Positions 1-12,525 of a stretch of 64,000 nucleotides of DNA are shown here, piece after piece (the first letter of the stretch is position 1; the number at the start of each line of letters is the position of its first letter). The notes under the pieces were generated by a model, which did not search any database, was not told where the DNA came from, and saw only the letters and a list, made by a program, of their open reading frames with translations. The stretch comes from Paramecium sonneborni (Eukaryota > Ciliophora > Oligohymenophorea > Peniculida > Parameciidae), in contig CAJJDN010000004.1 in the NCBI GenBank assembly GCA_905182985.1, positions 423,664-487,663 of the forward strand. The letters are read 5' to 3'. A program made the position numbers and the translations under genes.

Positions 1-248
1 GCAGTTTTAGAAGTGGCTGCATTTGCTAGAACTTAAATGATAAAAACTTCTTAATTTTAAAATAAAATTCCAACATAATCATTTAGAGCATTTTTACATT
101 TAATACCAACAGAACAATATTTAGAGGAATTGGAATATTATAATTTTAAGATATTTGAAAAGTATGAATTCTTTATAAATTAGAGCCATTAATTAAAATT
201 CATATGTTTAATTACCAATAACCTTGTTTAAAAATTGTAGAAAAATGA
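1..248 (+). CDS. NDUFAF6-like squalene/phytoene synthase-fold protein, C-terminal end only
   Basis: The frame is open from base 1, so the 5' part lies outside the window. The translation has the pattern seen at the C-terminus of NDUFAF6, the mitochondrial complex I assembly factor of the phytoene-synthase fold: an AVLEVAAFA helix, a short basic stretch, then AFLHLIPTEQYLEELEYYNF followed by KIFEKYE. The plain frame would run to a TGA at 349, past the start of the next gene. Removing a 35-nt GT...TAG segment (206-240) instead gives a stop at 246-248, 71 codons, matching the usual short tail. That intron starts GTTTAA rather than GTA, so the exact end is uncertain. The assignment rests on this C-terminal pattern alone. 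Confidence 0.5.
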
Positions 249-310
249 GGTTTCTAAATAAAGAATACGAATTGAAATGAGTATTATTTTATAGATATTA
301 ATTTAATTAT

Positions 311-3043
311 ATGAAAAAGTCTTATTCATAAAATAATTCAGGAGCTTTTGATTTTCCAGAAGTTAATAAACCAAGGTTTGAACCTTAACTTCATAAAATC
401 AGTGCAAGTACATAGTAAAAAGTTGTAATCTAAAAATTGACTAATTCCCTTAATAATAATAAAATTGTTACATAAACAACTGAATAACCATAAACTATAA
501 GAAGTTAAATTTCTAAACCAATAATAAATTCAGAACGTTTTATGTTTGATTTAGATGCTTCAATGGTTTATATACATAGAGAAAAAATTATGTAATTTGA
601 AGAACTTGAATAAATGAGAATTCAGTAATTATTAAAAGATGTACAATCTAAAGTTCCTTAAGTTAATGATAAAGTAAATCATTTCATAGCATTAGCAGGT
701 CAGTTCGAAAATGATAAAGTTAATCCATTAGTAAATTAATTCATAAAAGTAGTTGAATAATTATTGTAAATATTTGATGAAAAAACTAAAGAAATTAAAG
801 AATATTAATTTGCTTTAAAGTCAACTAGAGAATAAGTATAAAATAATAGTCGATTAATTGAAGATTAATCATAAATGATTAAATATATGGAAAGTTAAAA
901 TTAAAATTCTAAAAATGTTGCAAGAACCTTTTAAAGATCAAATGAATTAGCTGTTATAAATGTGCAACTTGAAAAAAAAGTAGAACTTTTGAATTAGAAT
1001 TTGTAATATCTAATGAATCAAAATAAAGATAGTTTAGCTACATAATTATAATAAAAAATTGATTAATTAAATAAAACAATAGAGAATTAATAAAATAAAT
1101 TATATGATGATAACAATAAACAAATTTAATTACAGTAATAAATATAAACTCTAAAATCAACAGAATTTAAACATTAAATTTAACTTAGAAAATTAGAGGA
1201 TAAAATATAAGAATGTGAAACAAAATTAAAAGAATTAACTTTTTAAGTTTAATATTCTAAAGAACAAAGAGATCAATATAGAGAATTATATTATATGACA
1301 TATGAGGATTTATAAATGAATAAATTAAATACTTAAACAGAAAGAAAGTAAATGCAAAAAAGTTTTGAGAAAATTAGAATGTTGTAAGATAGAATTGATG
1401 AAATGACTGTAAAGAGAAGTAAGGAAGTAGATGCTCCATTTTAAAGTAGAGTTGAAGGTGATATGATACAATTATAAGCAATAACTAAGATTTTAGATGA
1501 AGATCATGTATTTTAAAGGTATATGATGAGTAGTTTTTTAAAAAATGTTTAAGAATATGATTCAAAATTAGTAGATGCATATGTTGATGTAAAAAGATTA
1601 GTAGTAGGTAGAGATGAAGAAGCTGAATTATAAACATTAAGATATAATTATCCACCATATACTTTATTTTTAGAAAAGAGGATAGTTGATTAGGAATCTT
1701 AATATTTATAAATAAGGCCTATATCTAATAATTTCATGGGTTTACTTAGAGGTATTTTAGATGGTATGTATATTGAGTTTCAGAAAAATACTTATATTTC
1801 TTTTTAAAGTTACATAATCTCTTGGTTAAGCACCTTTACAATTGAAAATCATCAAGTTATTATTTTTCCAGAAGATACAAAAAGAGTAAATATATTAATT
1901 TTATATTTAGGTGAAAATAGAAGAATAATTACACACCTTTTATTTAGATTTAATGGTACCACGTTTAGATAAGGTTTGGGAAGTCGTTTAATTTAGACAT
2001 TTTTTAAATGATATTTATTCTTTAGAAGAATTATACTTTTATCTTCATGTACGTTATTTGTTGAGAAGAGGACCTTGGATTGAAACATTTGATGCAATCT
2101 ATGGTGTTGTACATTATATGAAAGTACAATAAGCTGAATCCATTATTTTAAGATGTTTAGAATAATTTGATAAAATTAATTAAACATTAGTAATGAGAGC
2201 AGTGAATGAAAGAATTGTTGAAGGGAAAAGTAATATTAATATTTAATTAGAGTAGAAGATAGAAAATTAATTTAAACAGGGTTTGTATTATAATTATTAT
2301 TGGAAATTTTTAGAATAGACAGAATTAATAGATATAAGATTCTTTCATTTGCATTTCCAGCATAACCAATTAATTTTAAATAATTTCATAAATTTGTTAG
2401 AGGAAATTTTTCTAAATGCACTGAAGGAGAAGTAGCAGAGTTATGGAGGGAAGTATTTATGATTTCTAATGGTATTCCAAATTTAAATTCTTTTTTTACT
2501 GCTGCTTAATCACTTTTTATTAAGTCACTTATACTACCTGCTATATATACTGTTCCTCTTTTAGATACAAATAAAAAATTAGCTTTTGATGAATTAAACT
2601 TCACAACAATGAAAATTCAAGAATAAATGAAAGAACTTACTGATTCTGATTTTGATATTTTGAAAACATTAATTCCAACAATTTATTCGGAAGAAATGAT
2701 TAGAATAGCAAAATAGTTAATGCCAAAAAATTAAATTTAATTTGTAAATCCTCTTGAATATATATTTAAATTTATGAAACTAATCCTTACTTTAAAATAT
2801 AATTCAATTCTAGCAGATGGTTTAGAAGAAGATGGAGTTAATAGAAAAGGTTTTATCACTGAAACATTTACATCATTTATTACCACAGAAATCAATGAAT
2901 TGAATAAAATTATATATAAAAAGTAGTCATATATGTCTGATTAAGAAATTAGAATATCAAGATTGCAAAAATATGCTAAGAAAAAAGTAAAAAAAATCTA
3001 TGTAATAATGTCATCTGTTTTACAATCAAGAATTAAATAATGA
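311..3043 (+). CDS. Long coiled-coil protein of unknown function
   Basis: Not recognised. The CDS runs ATG 311 to TGA 3041-3043 with two introns, 1886-1910 (25 nt) and 2285-2313 (29 nt). This leaves exactly 893 codons, and the frame is coding-like on both sides of each intron. Residues about 1-80 are polar. About 80-430 are Gln/Lys/Glu-rich heptad-like coiled coil. The rest is a more hydrophobic, probably globular half with tryptophans and LLRRGPWIETFDAIYGVVHY. No signal peptide or membrane segment is evident. The protein could be structural or cytoskeletal (axoneme or basal body), but that is a guess from composition. Its stop lies 18 bp from the stop of the opposite-strand gene at 3062. Confidence 0.8.
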
Positions 3044-3061
3044 TAATAATTTCATATATTA

Positions 3062-4407
3062 TCAAAATAATTGAAACGTTAAATTTTTGTTTCTTAATCT
3101 ATATACTATTAAATATCATCAATAATTAACTATTGTTATTATATTTAAACTTGTGCTTAAGAAATTTATTTTTATTTTGAGTAATTTTATTATTATAAAT
3201 CCTTCTTTTTTGCTGGTTTTCTCTTTGTTGCCTTATAATCCTCAATTAACTTTTTACTTTTTCTAATTTAGTTTCTTAACTTTTCTTTATAAAATTCTTC
3301 TTCTTTTATTCATAAAATTGTATCTCATATAACCTTATATACCTATTATTTATTAATTGTATTATTCTTCTGTGTGATTCAGATTTCAATATTATAAGTC
3401 TGACTAAAATTTTATGATCAATCCTCTTATATTCCTCTTAAAGGTTGATATTAAACAAACGTAATATAGTCTTATATCATAAATCTTGTGCAACTTTTTA
3501 AAATTTTAATGTATATCTTTGGATTTTTAAATCTTAAGCGAAATTTTGATAATTAATTTTAATATTTTAGACTTTTAGAAATTATAAATTAAGTCTGATT
3601 AATAAAAGCGCTTTAGAATTTTATCTATTTTTATTTATTTATATGGAATAATATACCATATCTATTTGTAGAGAATTCATTAAAATTGGATAAAAAACAT
3701 TTAAAGATATGTCAATTAAAGCTTTCCATTATGCAACTCATTTAAAATTTAATAGCTTTTTTTCTTACTCAAGTTATTCTATATATTCTATTTTTTGATA
3801 CAACTGTTGATTATTATATATCTAGTATTCTTTTTATCTTTACTTTAATTTTATAAGATCCATAACATATCTAAACTCTTTTAAGTGATTAAATTGACAA
3901 TTTTTATTAACCATTGTTTAAATTTTATTCTAAATCAAGAACCAATAAATCTTAGTTTATGCTCTAGATATTAATTCCTTAGTATTATTAATTTATTCAC
4001 TAATTCGTATTATATTTTTATCGAGCTTACTTATTCCAAATTTTACTTTCATAGTATCTTCAGCTAACATAATCAGATGTTTAATAATTTTTTGATCTCC
4101 AATATTAACTTTTATTGTCAATTGTCTAAATTTATTCTGAATTTTATTTTTAAAATGTGTTTTAGAATTGTTAGTATTAAGTTTCACATTTATTTTCAAT
4201 AGAAACAATTTAAGCTTGAATTTCAGCTTATGACATATAAATGCCGTTTAAAATATTTTTATCATCTTGATTAATAATGGATTAATTTTTTATTAAATCC
4301 TTTAAAATATGTAATCCTTGAACTTAATTTTCATTTTCAAGAAGATAAATAGGTTATTAATATTATTAAAACAATTCTGATTCTAATTTTTCTTGGTTTT
4401 GACTCAT
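3062..4407 (-). CDS. Coiled-coil hypothetical gene, reading frame not fully resolved
   Basis: A start at 4407 gives a Gln-rich helical N-terminus (MSQNQEKLESELFQQYQQ). Around 4130 the coding signal moves to another frame (KIIKHLIMLAEDTMKVKF) and meets a TGA at 3738-3740. A third frame is clearly coding-like at the 3' end (EEFYKEKLRNQIRKSKKLIE) and ends at TGA 3062-3064. One typical 32-nt GTA...TAG intron is visible near 3620-3650, but I could not find intron borders that join all three frames. Either this is one damaged or misassembled gene, or two adjacent small genes (about 3738-4407 and 3062-3700). Only short coiled-coil stretches are recognisable, with no known domain. Confidence 0.4.
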
Positions 4408-4437
4408 AAATAATATAAAATATTATGTAAAATAAAT

Positions 4438-7400
4438 TCATTCATCCTAACTAAACACTAAATCATTGAGTTGTACAAAGAAAGTAGGTAATGTAATATC
4501 TTTAGAAGGAATATAAACATCTTTAGCATAATCAAATTTGAAATCTTCATAAACACTTTCAATTAAATTTTTAGTATGTTCACTTACTAACATTTTTCCT
4601 TCCTAAAATAGAATAAGTAGAAATAAATACAGAGCCTGATGATTCCATAAGATTAGCAATAGTAACATCTTCACCATAAATATCATATCTTACAACATCT
4701 GTACCTACTACTCCTCCAAGTACTTTACCTGTATGTACTCCAATTCTCATATTTAAATGTTAATATTAAGGATCTTTATTACAATCATTTATTATTTAAA
4801 TCATTTTTAACCCGAAAACCAATACATTTTAAGCCTTAATATATTTATTTATATAAAATACTTCTTCAGCAGGATCTCTTTAATTTAAATCCATAACTCC
4901 CATACAAACATAACAATCTCCTATTGTAAACAATTTGTAAACTTAAGTCATTTAACAAAATTCATCAAAAGTTTAAAAGAGATTTCTCAACATTTCTACT
5001 ACTGTTTCTGGCTCTACAGAACTAGAATATTTTGTAAATCCTGCAATATCTGCAAATAGTACTGTTGCATTTTCTAACACATCAATGAAAGTTTCTGTAT
5101 TATCTTAATCTGGTTGTAATAAACGTTTTAATGCATGTGGAGGCATTAAATATTATAACATATTTTCATACTTTGCGATTTATAATTATAATTATTAACT
5201 TACTTTATAATTTTTTACTAAAATTTGATTTACTTAATATTGAGAATAAAATGTTAATCCAATTATACTCAAACCAAAAAATAATATTTCCAATACAAAT
5301 TTTTCATACACAGTTATCAAGGTTAATAAAATTATATAGGTTATTAATAATTTATATTTGTCTTGTACTATTAACATTTATAAATAGAATAAATTTATAT
5401 ATATTGTTGTTATTTAGCAAGCTTATAAAATTATTTAAAACTCTGATACATCACTAAATTCTATAACAAGAAGATTCAAAAGATTTATTATAATGAAATA
5501 AATAAATCCAAAAATTTTTAGTTTTTAAAAGTTTTATTATTCTCTATATTTATAAATTGGAATCGCTAATCCTAAACTTAAAGTTATTTAAAATAATAAA
5601 GATATTAGTAATCCAATATGAGTACTTGCACTTAAATCATCTAATATAAAGTATAATAAATTTTTAAGAACTATTAGTATTAATAAAAATGAATAAGTCT
5701 ATCTAAGATTTATTAATTCTTGATCCTTATATTCCTCATAAATTTAATAGTATGAAATTTGATCTATGCTATCATAAAAGCTTTTAAATTATTCAGAATC
5801 GCAATCTTTCTCAAAATCTAATTTAAATTTTTTGATATTCTTCAATTTCATAAGATCCAATTTCTTCTGAAGCATTGAAATTCCTTATCTTTTATTTATT
5901 TCTAACTCTTCAAACTTTTCATATAAGTTATCATTCTACTTTCTTATTGCTGAATCAGAAGATTCTTATTAAATAGGTTTTATAGATTTTTATTTTGTTA
6001 TTTACCTTTTTACAATTTATTCAGTTTATTAATCATTATTATCAATTTATGCTATTTTTACTATCTTTTCTTTTTCTTTTTCATCAGAAACTATAATTCT
6101 TGTACTTGATTTAATAAAACCACTTTTTCTTTATTATACTAAGTCAGCCATTATTATAGTTCCTTTCTTTTTTATTTAAGGCCTTTAAATCCAATTTTAA
6201 GTTTATTATTAAGGAATTTAAACTTCATCCTCATTCTTTTCTTACTATAAGCTTTCCTTACTTGGATGTTCAGCAATTAAAAGTAATTGATTTTAAGATG
6301 TTTATTAAAAAGAATTAATTAATGGTTATTAATTATTGTTATTATTTTAATTATTTTGGATTTAAATTTAATTTAATTATGGTTAAGTTTTCACATCCAT
6401 TTACGAAAAATGAGTCATAGAAATTTATTATAAAGTAGCAACATTACCATTATTAGTATTAGTTGCATCTTCAGATTATCTTACTAATCTTTTATGAGCT
6501 GATATACTATTCCTCATTGTACTTTTTAAAGCTGGAGTTTTTGCTTTCTAATAAACTTATGATTAATTATCATTCTATTTATGAAATATATTATATTACA
6601 TCAAAAATAGATCCGGATCTTGATTTTTAGGAATTTAATCTCTTAAAATCTAAATCCTTACAATCCTGTTCAATAGATGATCTTTTTTTAATAATTGCCA
6701 AAGGTTATTATTTATTTTTAATATCTTTTTAAATTTATTTAAATAAAACTTATGGAGATTTTGCATCAGTAATAAGACATGCTTAATTCATGATAGAGGC
6801 TCTTTTCATTACACTTTTGAGAGGGGTTTTAGTATTTTCTGAATTTTTCAAAGGCATAACTGTAACTTTACATTCAGGTTCATAATTCTTTTCACTTTTT
6901 TCAAAACATACTTTTGGAGTGATAATTTTACTTGATTCTTTCTCTTTAGTATATATTTTTAGCCTAAAAGTTTCAATTGTACCTTTTCCTTTTGCAGCTA
7001 CTGATTTTTACTCAAACTAATATTTGGTAGTATCTTTTATATGATTATAGGCAGATTCACTTAAGGTGACAAAACCAGCTTCACTTGTACTGCATACTCT
7101 ACTAGTTGTATTAACAGTATCTCCTATTAAAGAAAATTATGGTTTATGTGATCCAATAACTCCAGCAATTACTCTTCCATAATGAATTCCTATTTTAAGT
7201 TTGACATCTTAATTATCACCATACTTCATTGTTTTTACTGTTTCCATCATAGCTATTGCTGTTTCTAATGCTCTTGTTGTACTATTTGCATTTTTTTAAT
7301 CTATTTTTAATTTATTTAATAATACTTATAACTGCATCATAATCTTTAAGACCACCAGCTGCCATATAAGTTTTACCTACTGTCTCAATCTTCTATAAAT

Positions 7401-10400
7401 CATAGGTCTAACAAAGTTAATCAAATGCTCTGTAAAGGGTATCTAAAAAATCTAATATATTTTCCTATTCAAATTTTATCACCTTATCAAATTAATAAAT
7501 ATCACAAAATAGAACTGTTACATCTCCTTAATCTTATGATATCTGAATTTATCCCTTATTCATTCTCTCCTATATAAATCTAGGCATTAATAATCCAAGG
7601 ATATTGTTAATCTTCTTTTTCTCATTATTTAATCTATTTTAGTATATATAAAATGATCTTTATAAAAATTAGGTTTTCTCAACCATCTAAAAAACTGGAT
7701 AAGATACTTCTATTAAAAGTAAACTATACTTTGAAATACAAAATATTAGAACTTTATAATCTTTATAATTCATTGTAAATCCATCTGACAGTAAATTAAT
7801 CACATAATTTATTAATTAAAGAGCTGAATACATTAATATTGAGATTTATGGTTGAGAAGTCATTGCAAATGCTAATATGAATTAAAAATTAAATAAAAAT
7901 CCTATAAAAGTTTATTCTGATTCAAAATGCAAAATATCAATTATTATTTAAAAAATAAATCTTAAAATATAAGAGAAAATTTATAAATTTTGTTTAACCT
8001 TTTTATCATTTATAACTCTAAATTATAAAAATGCTATAAAAATTTATATTACAAATTATATTATAGCAGTTATAAGAATTGAGAACTAAAATGTTTCTTC
8101 AATAAATATTTCATAAAAATGTATAATTATTATGCTTATATCATAAAAGATAAATGCATAAACAATATTAAATCTATGATTATTTTATTCTCTAAAAAAG
8201 TCTTAAAATGATGATTCTGTTTTTTTGTCTTAAAAACCATGAAGTTTATCCATTTCATCAATAAGAGATTAATCTCCTTTAATTTATTTAGTTATACATT
8301 CTTCAATTATATCTTTATTATCAAATAATTAATCAGTTAATTGTTTTAATTTTTAATTAAAGTTTTTAAGTTTCTCATCTTCAAATTCACTAAGAGAATT
8401 TGAAGATGTTATATTATTCTTTAATTATACTATTTCTTGATAATTTTAATCAAGTGAATATAAGTCAGATGGTAGTGCGAATTCAATAGAGCATATTTAT
8501 AAGGTTTCCTATAAGATATATGAAAGACCAAGTACAAATATAGAAATAAAAATAAAAGCTACTAAGTTTTCTGTATCAAACTCTTCAATAATCTTTTATT
8601 AATCTACACTTATCTATACTAAATTAAATATAATAATCAAAATTGTCGTCATTATTATTGTCACACATAAATGTATTATGAATTGTTACATCTTTGATTA
8701 AAGAGAAAATACATAAAATAAAATTTTAGATTTTTCCAAAATCTCTAAAGCTATATATAATAAAATTATTTATTAAGTCTAATCAACTTTACCATTTGGG
8801 GAAACGTAATTTAATATGGAATTTTGAATTAAAATTAATATACAAAAATCGATTATTGCTATAAAAATTACTTTTATTGCCTACTTAAATAATATCTTAT
8901 TTTTTAAATTTGATAACAATCTTGAATAATTATTTGCATTTTTCAATTATTGTTTAGTATGTAAGACAAATAGATAGTAATTTTAAATGCTTGATAACAA
9001 GTTGCTTGGAATCAAATAAAATAACAGGAGATAAAACATATTCATGTTTTTGAATTCAAAATCACTAGCAAAAATAATTAGTCCTATTAATGTACATCTA
9101 TATAATTAAACTTCCATTATAGCTAGGTAATTTAACATTTAATTGGGACAATAAATAAAAAGCATTCTAAAAATTTATTTCATATTAAATGTAACGAATT
9201 TTGGATGTAAGATAGATATTAATGACTTATTTTTCATTAAACTTACTGAAATATCTGATTTAGAAAACATATATCCATTATCTAAAGAATTACCAATAGT
9301 AAGAATCTTTTTATCAGCCATTTTAAGTAATTTAATTAATTTTCCTTTTTAGCTACTTGTAAATGAATATGCTCCTAATCCAAATGAAAATTAAACAATT
9401 AATATAAAATGATATTTCAAATAGTCATCTTTTCGAATGGTATTAAAAGCTTCAGAACTAACGATAATAAATTTATCATAGTTTTAATTTGTATTTTATT
9501 ATTCTAATAATGCTTGAAAATATTATTTAACTTTAAATTATAATTATTATTTATCTTTTTCTTTTAATTCTAAAATTTATTCTTTAGACCGGATAATTTA
9601 AAAGCTTCTTAAAAATATTAAAAGTTCATCATAATTATATTGTGTAACAAAACATGGTTTTAAATTAAAGTTGTATAAATTTTAAAATATTTTATCCTAA
9701 TCTAAAATATCATAATTTAATTCTTAAGAAGAGAGTACTAAGCAATTTGAATTGTGTGATTTAATTCCTATAGCAAACATGGGTTCACTTTACTATTCTA
9801 ATTCAATAAATAATTTTTCTATCTCATGAGACCTATTACCATAAGTTTCATAGATTGCTGAAAGTTTTTTTAAAAATTCATCTGTTTAAACTTAATCTAA
9901 TTATTTCTTTGTATACAAAAATGTTTTTTATCCATCCCATGTCATTTCTGATAAAAATTCATTATATTTATTTTCCTATTAACCAAAATTACTGGTTTCA
10001 ATACGTGAATATAATAATGCTCCTTCATCTAAAAGAAAGGATTCAGGATCTCTAACAAGTACTGATAATATATTTTTCCTGTTTTCAGTAGGTTCTAAAA
10101 AAGTCAAAACATCAAATATTTTAGAAACATTTGAAATTGTTATAACCTTTTTTATAATAGTTTTCATATTGAATTCTGGTCTTGAGTTTTCAATTTCAGT
10201 AGCACATACAAGACAATAATCAAATAATTCAGTAAATTAAAGTATAGATTAATCATACTTATTTTCAAAATTGATTTCTAATTTTTATAATTTTTCATTA
10301 TAAAGAGTCATAGCACTATTTGTAATTAACATCATTATTAAAATTTCATTATGAATAGTATCATCTTTATTATATAATACATCAATGAAATCTTATTCAT

Positions 10401-12494
10401 TTAGAATATCTCCTACTAATCTATCTTAATTAATTTCATTCAATTTTGATGAAGAATTTTAAAAAGATGAAGAACTGTGTTTAAATAAATTAGCAGTACG
10501 AATAAATTAAGTTTTTTATTTTAAGATGGGTGGAGATTAGAATGATGCACTTGGATTATTATTTGATGTATCTTTACTACTATCTTGAGAATTATATTAA
10601 TTATTAGGTTTTGCAGCAAAAGATTACTCAAAAATATATCTAGAACTTTTTTTTTTTCCTATACCATTATTTAATTTTGGCTCTTATTATTTATAATCAG
10701 AAAGTGTATCTTTTCTCATAAATTGTATTTTCTTCATTGATTTTGTAGATACAAATGAATCTTATAAATTTCTTAAATCAGGTACTCTTTTTTCTTAAAT
10801 TAACATTTCAATATCCAAAGTTTTCATTTCATCTTAAGTTTATTAACGATTCGTATCTAATAACATTTTATCACAATTAGTTTTTTATTGTGGTGAAGCT
10901 TTTATTATTAAATCTTTTAATTTATCATGATTAAATTGATAATTTTTAAAATTCTAAACTAATTAAATAACTTTTGGAGATGCTTTAAATAAATTTTATG
11001 GATTTTCAAAAACTATAATATCTGTTTAAATTAAATCTAAAATGCTTTAAGGTGCCAAAGTTAAAAATCCACTGATATTTTGTTTATTGCTATTATGCTT
11101 AATTATCTTTAATTAATTAGATGCTGGTATAAGACTTAAGATAAAGTTCTTTTTTATAGGCATCAAAATTTTTCTTTCATTTTAGGATGTTATAGATATA
11201 GTATTTTCTTAAGTTTTAGTTTTCAAAACCCTAGATTTAGAATCTTTTAAGGCTTATTAAATTTAGTATTTTGCAAATAATTAATTGTTATATAATAGAA
11301 TAAAAAAATACCATATCTTTTCTACTAGCAATATAGTTTGTGGTAAAATTAATAAACAATAGATTAAGCTATCAAAAAAATATTCAGTCTAAATTAGTGA
11401 TGAATATATAATATTAGGAATGAAGCATATTGAAAATAATATACCACTTAAACATACTATTTAGGTATGAAATTCTCTTAACCAACTTTTTGATTAAAAA
11501 CTTTGATTATTAAGACTCTTTTAAACACTTCTACAATCATCACCAACTCTTATAGCCATTCCAAAAATCCAATCTGCTCTATCCATAATTTCTCCTCTCA
11601 TTATCATATTCTTTTAATTAAATGATGTAGCTTTAGGATCATTTTTCAACTTAATACTTCCAGTTATTGTTTCTTAAGTAGTGAATTAGATTGATCCATT
11701 TAATTTAGTTATAAAATCCATAATATTACCTTTATTATTATGATTTACATTAACAAATGTACAAGGACATGGAATTCGTAATTCAAAATCAGCTAATACT
11801 TATTCTTAACTTGAATCTAGAATTAAAAGATCAGCTGGACTTTATTTTCCATGTTTTAAACATACTATCTATCCAACTTATAATTCAAACCACTTAATTG
11901 TTTAATAGGACTTAAATCTATTTAGTTGATATTAGTTACTCAATATAATCTTAATTATTCTCTTCCATTTTTTAGATTTCCTCATCTGAAATATTTGGAA
12001 ATTTTTAAAAAATGCGGCATTTATAGTTGTTAATAATAGATTGTTATTTCCACCTTTAATAACTGATAATCAAAAGATTAATTAAATATTGCAATTTATC
12101 TAATAAATAACAAATTAAAGAAAATAAAACTATGATTTGTCCAGTTTAATCTTCATGATAGGTATTTCCTGATAGAGCTATTATGATAAGAGTCAAAATT
12201 ATCAGATTCTCTGTTCTAAGAATTTTATCAACTAATTTCATTAAAATAAGATTAACCTAAAACAAATAGAAATAATCATTACACTAATAAGATTTATTTG
12301 ATTATTCTAAATCTCAAAATTTACAAGCTTTTAAACTTCTCCATTCGAAAATTCAATCTACTTTAAAATATATTCAATACTTTAAATATCTATTCAATTT
12401 CTTACTGTTAGAATAGGTTTTTTTGAAGAGCCTTTTAAAGTTTTTTAGGTAACCATAAATAGCAGTAAGAGATTAGGCGATAAATTATCTTCAT
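4438..12494 (-). CDS. Guanylyl cyclase with N-terminal P4-type ATPase-like domain
   Basis: One reading of about 8 kb (roughly 2,600 aa) with many short introns. The N-terminus (ATG 12494) leads into a P4-ATPase-like half: membrane segments near 12.1 kb, an actuator-type stretch (QSPADLLILDSS, about 11.84 kb) and a nucleotide-binding-type segment ENRKNILSVLVRDPESF (about 10.05 kb). A first cyclase domain follows at about 7.56-6.99 kb (GDVTVLFCDIYQFD; FSLIGDTVNTTSRV), then membrane segments and a second cyclase domain at about 5.11-4.56 kb (ATVLFADIAGFT; YKLFTIGDCYVC). This architecture is known for guanylyl cyclases of ciliates and apicomplexans, which make cGMP and sit in membranes. The ATPase half lacks recognisable catalytic motifs: the DKTGT position reads ENPQN and the GDGxND hinge reads GNSLDNG. 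The stop lies 30 bp before the next gene on the same strand. Introns were only partly mapped. Confidence 0.9.
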
Positions 12495-12525
12495 ATAATT
12501 TAATTATTTTTATATTATATACAAT
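12495..12525. promoter_or_regulatory. 31-bp divergent interval between cyclase and sorting nexin starts
   Basis: Only 31 A/T-rich bases separate the two opposite start codons. Both promoters and 5' UTRs must be contained here or overlap the neighbouring coding sequence. No specific element is recognisable. Confidence 0.4.

Noticed and set aside
5131..5457. Plus-strand open frame of 108 codons
   Set aside because: It lies antisense to membrane segments of the guanylyl cyclase and ignores the TAA/TAG reassignment; composition is a mirror of the real gene.
12380..12460. In-frame TGA near the start of the guanylyl cyclase
   Set aside because: Using the ATG at 12494 and a 26-nt GTAAGA...AAAG intron removes the apparent stop and joins the frames.
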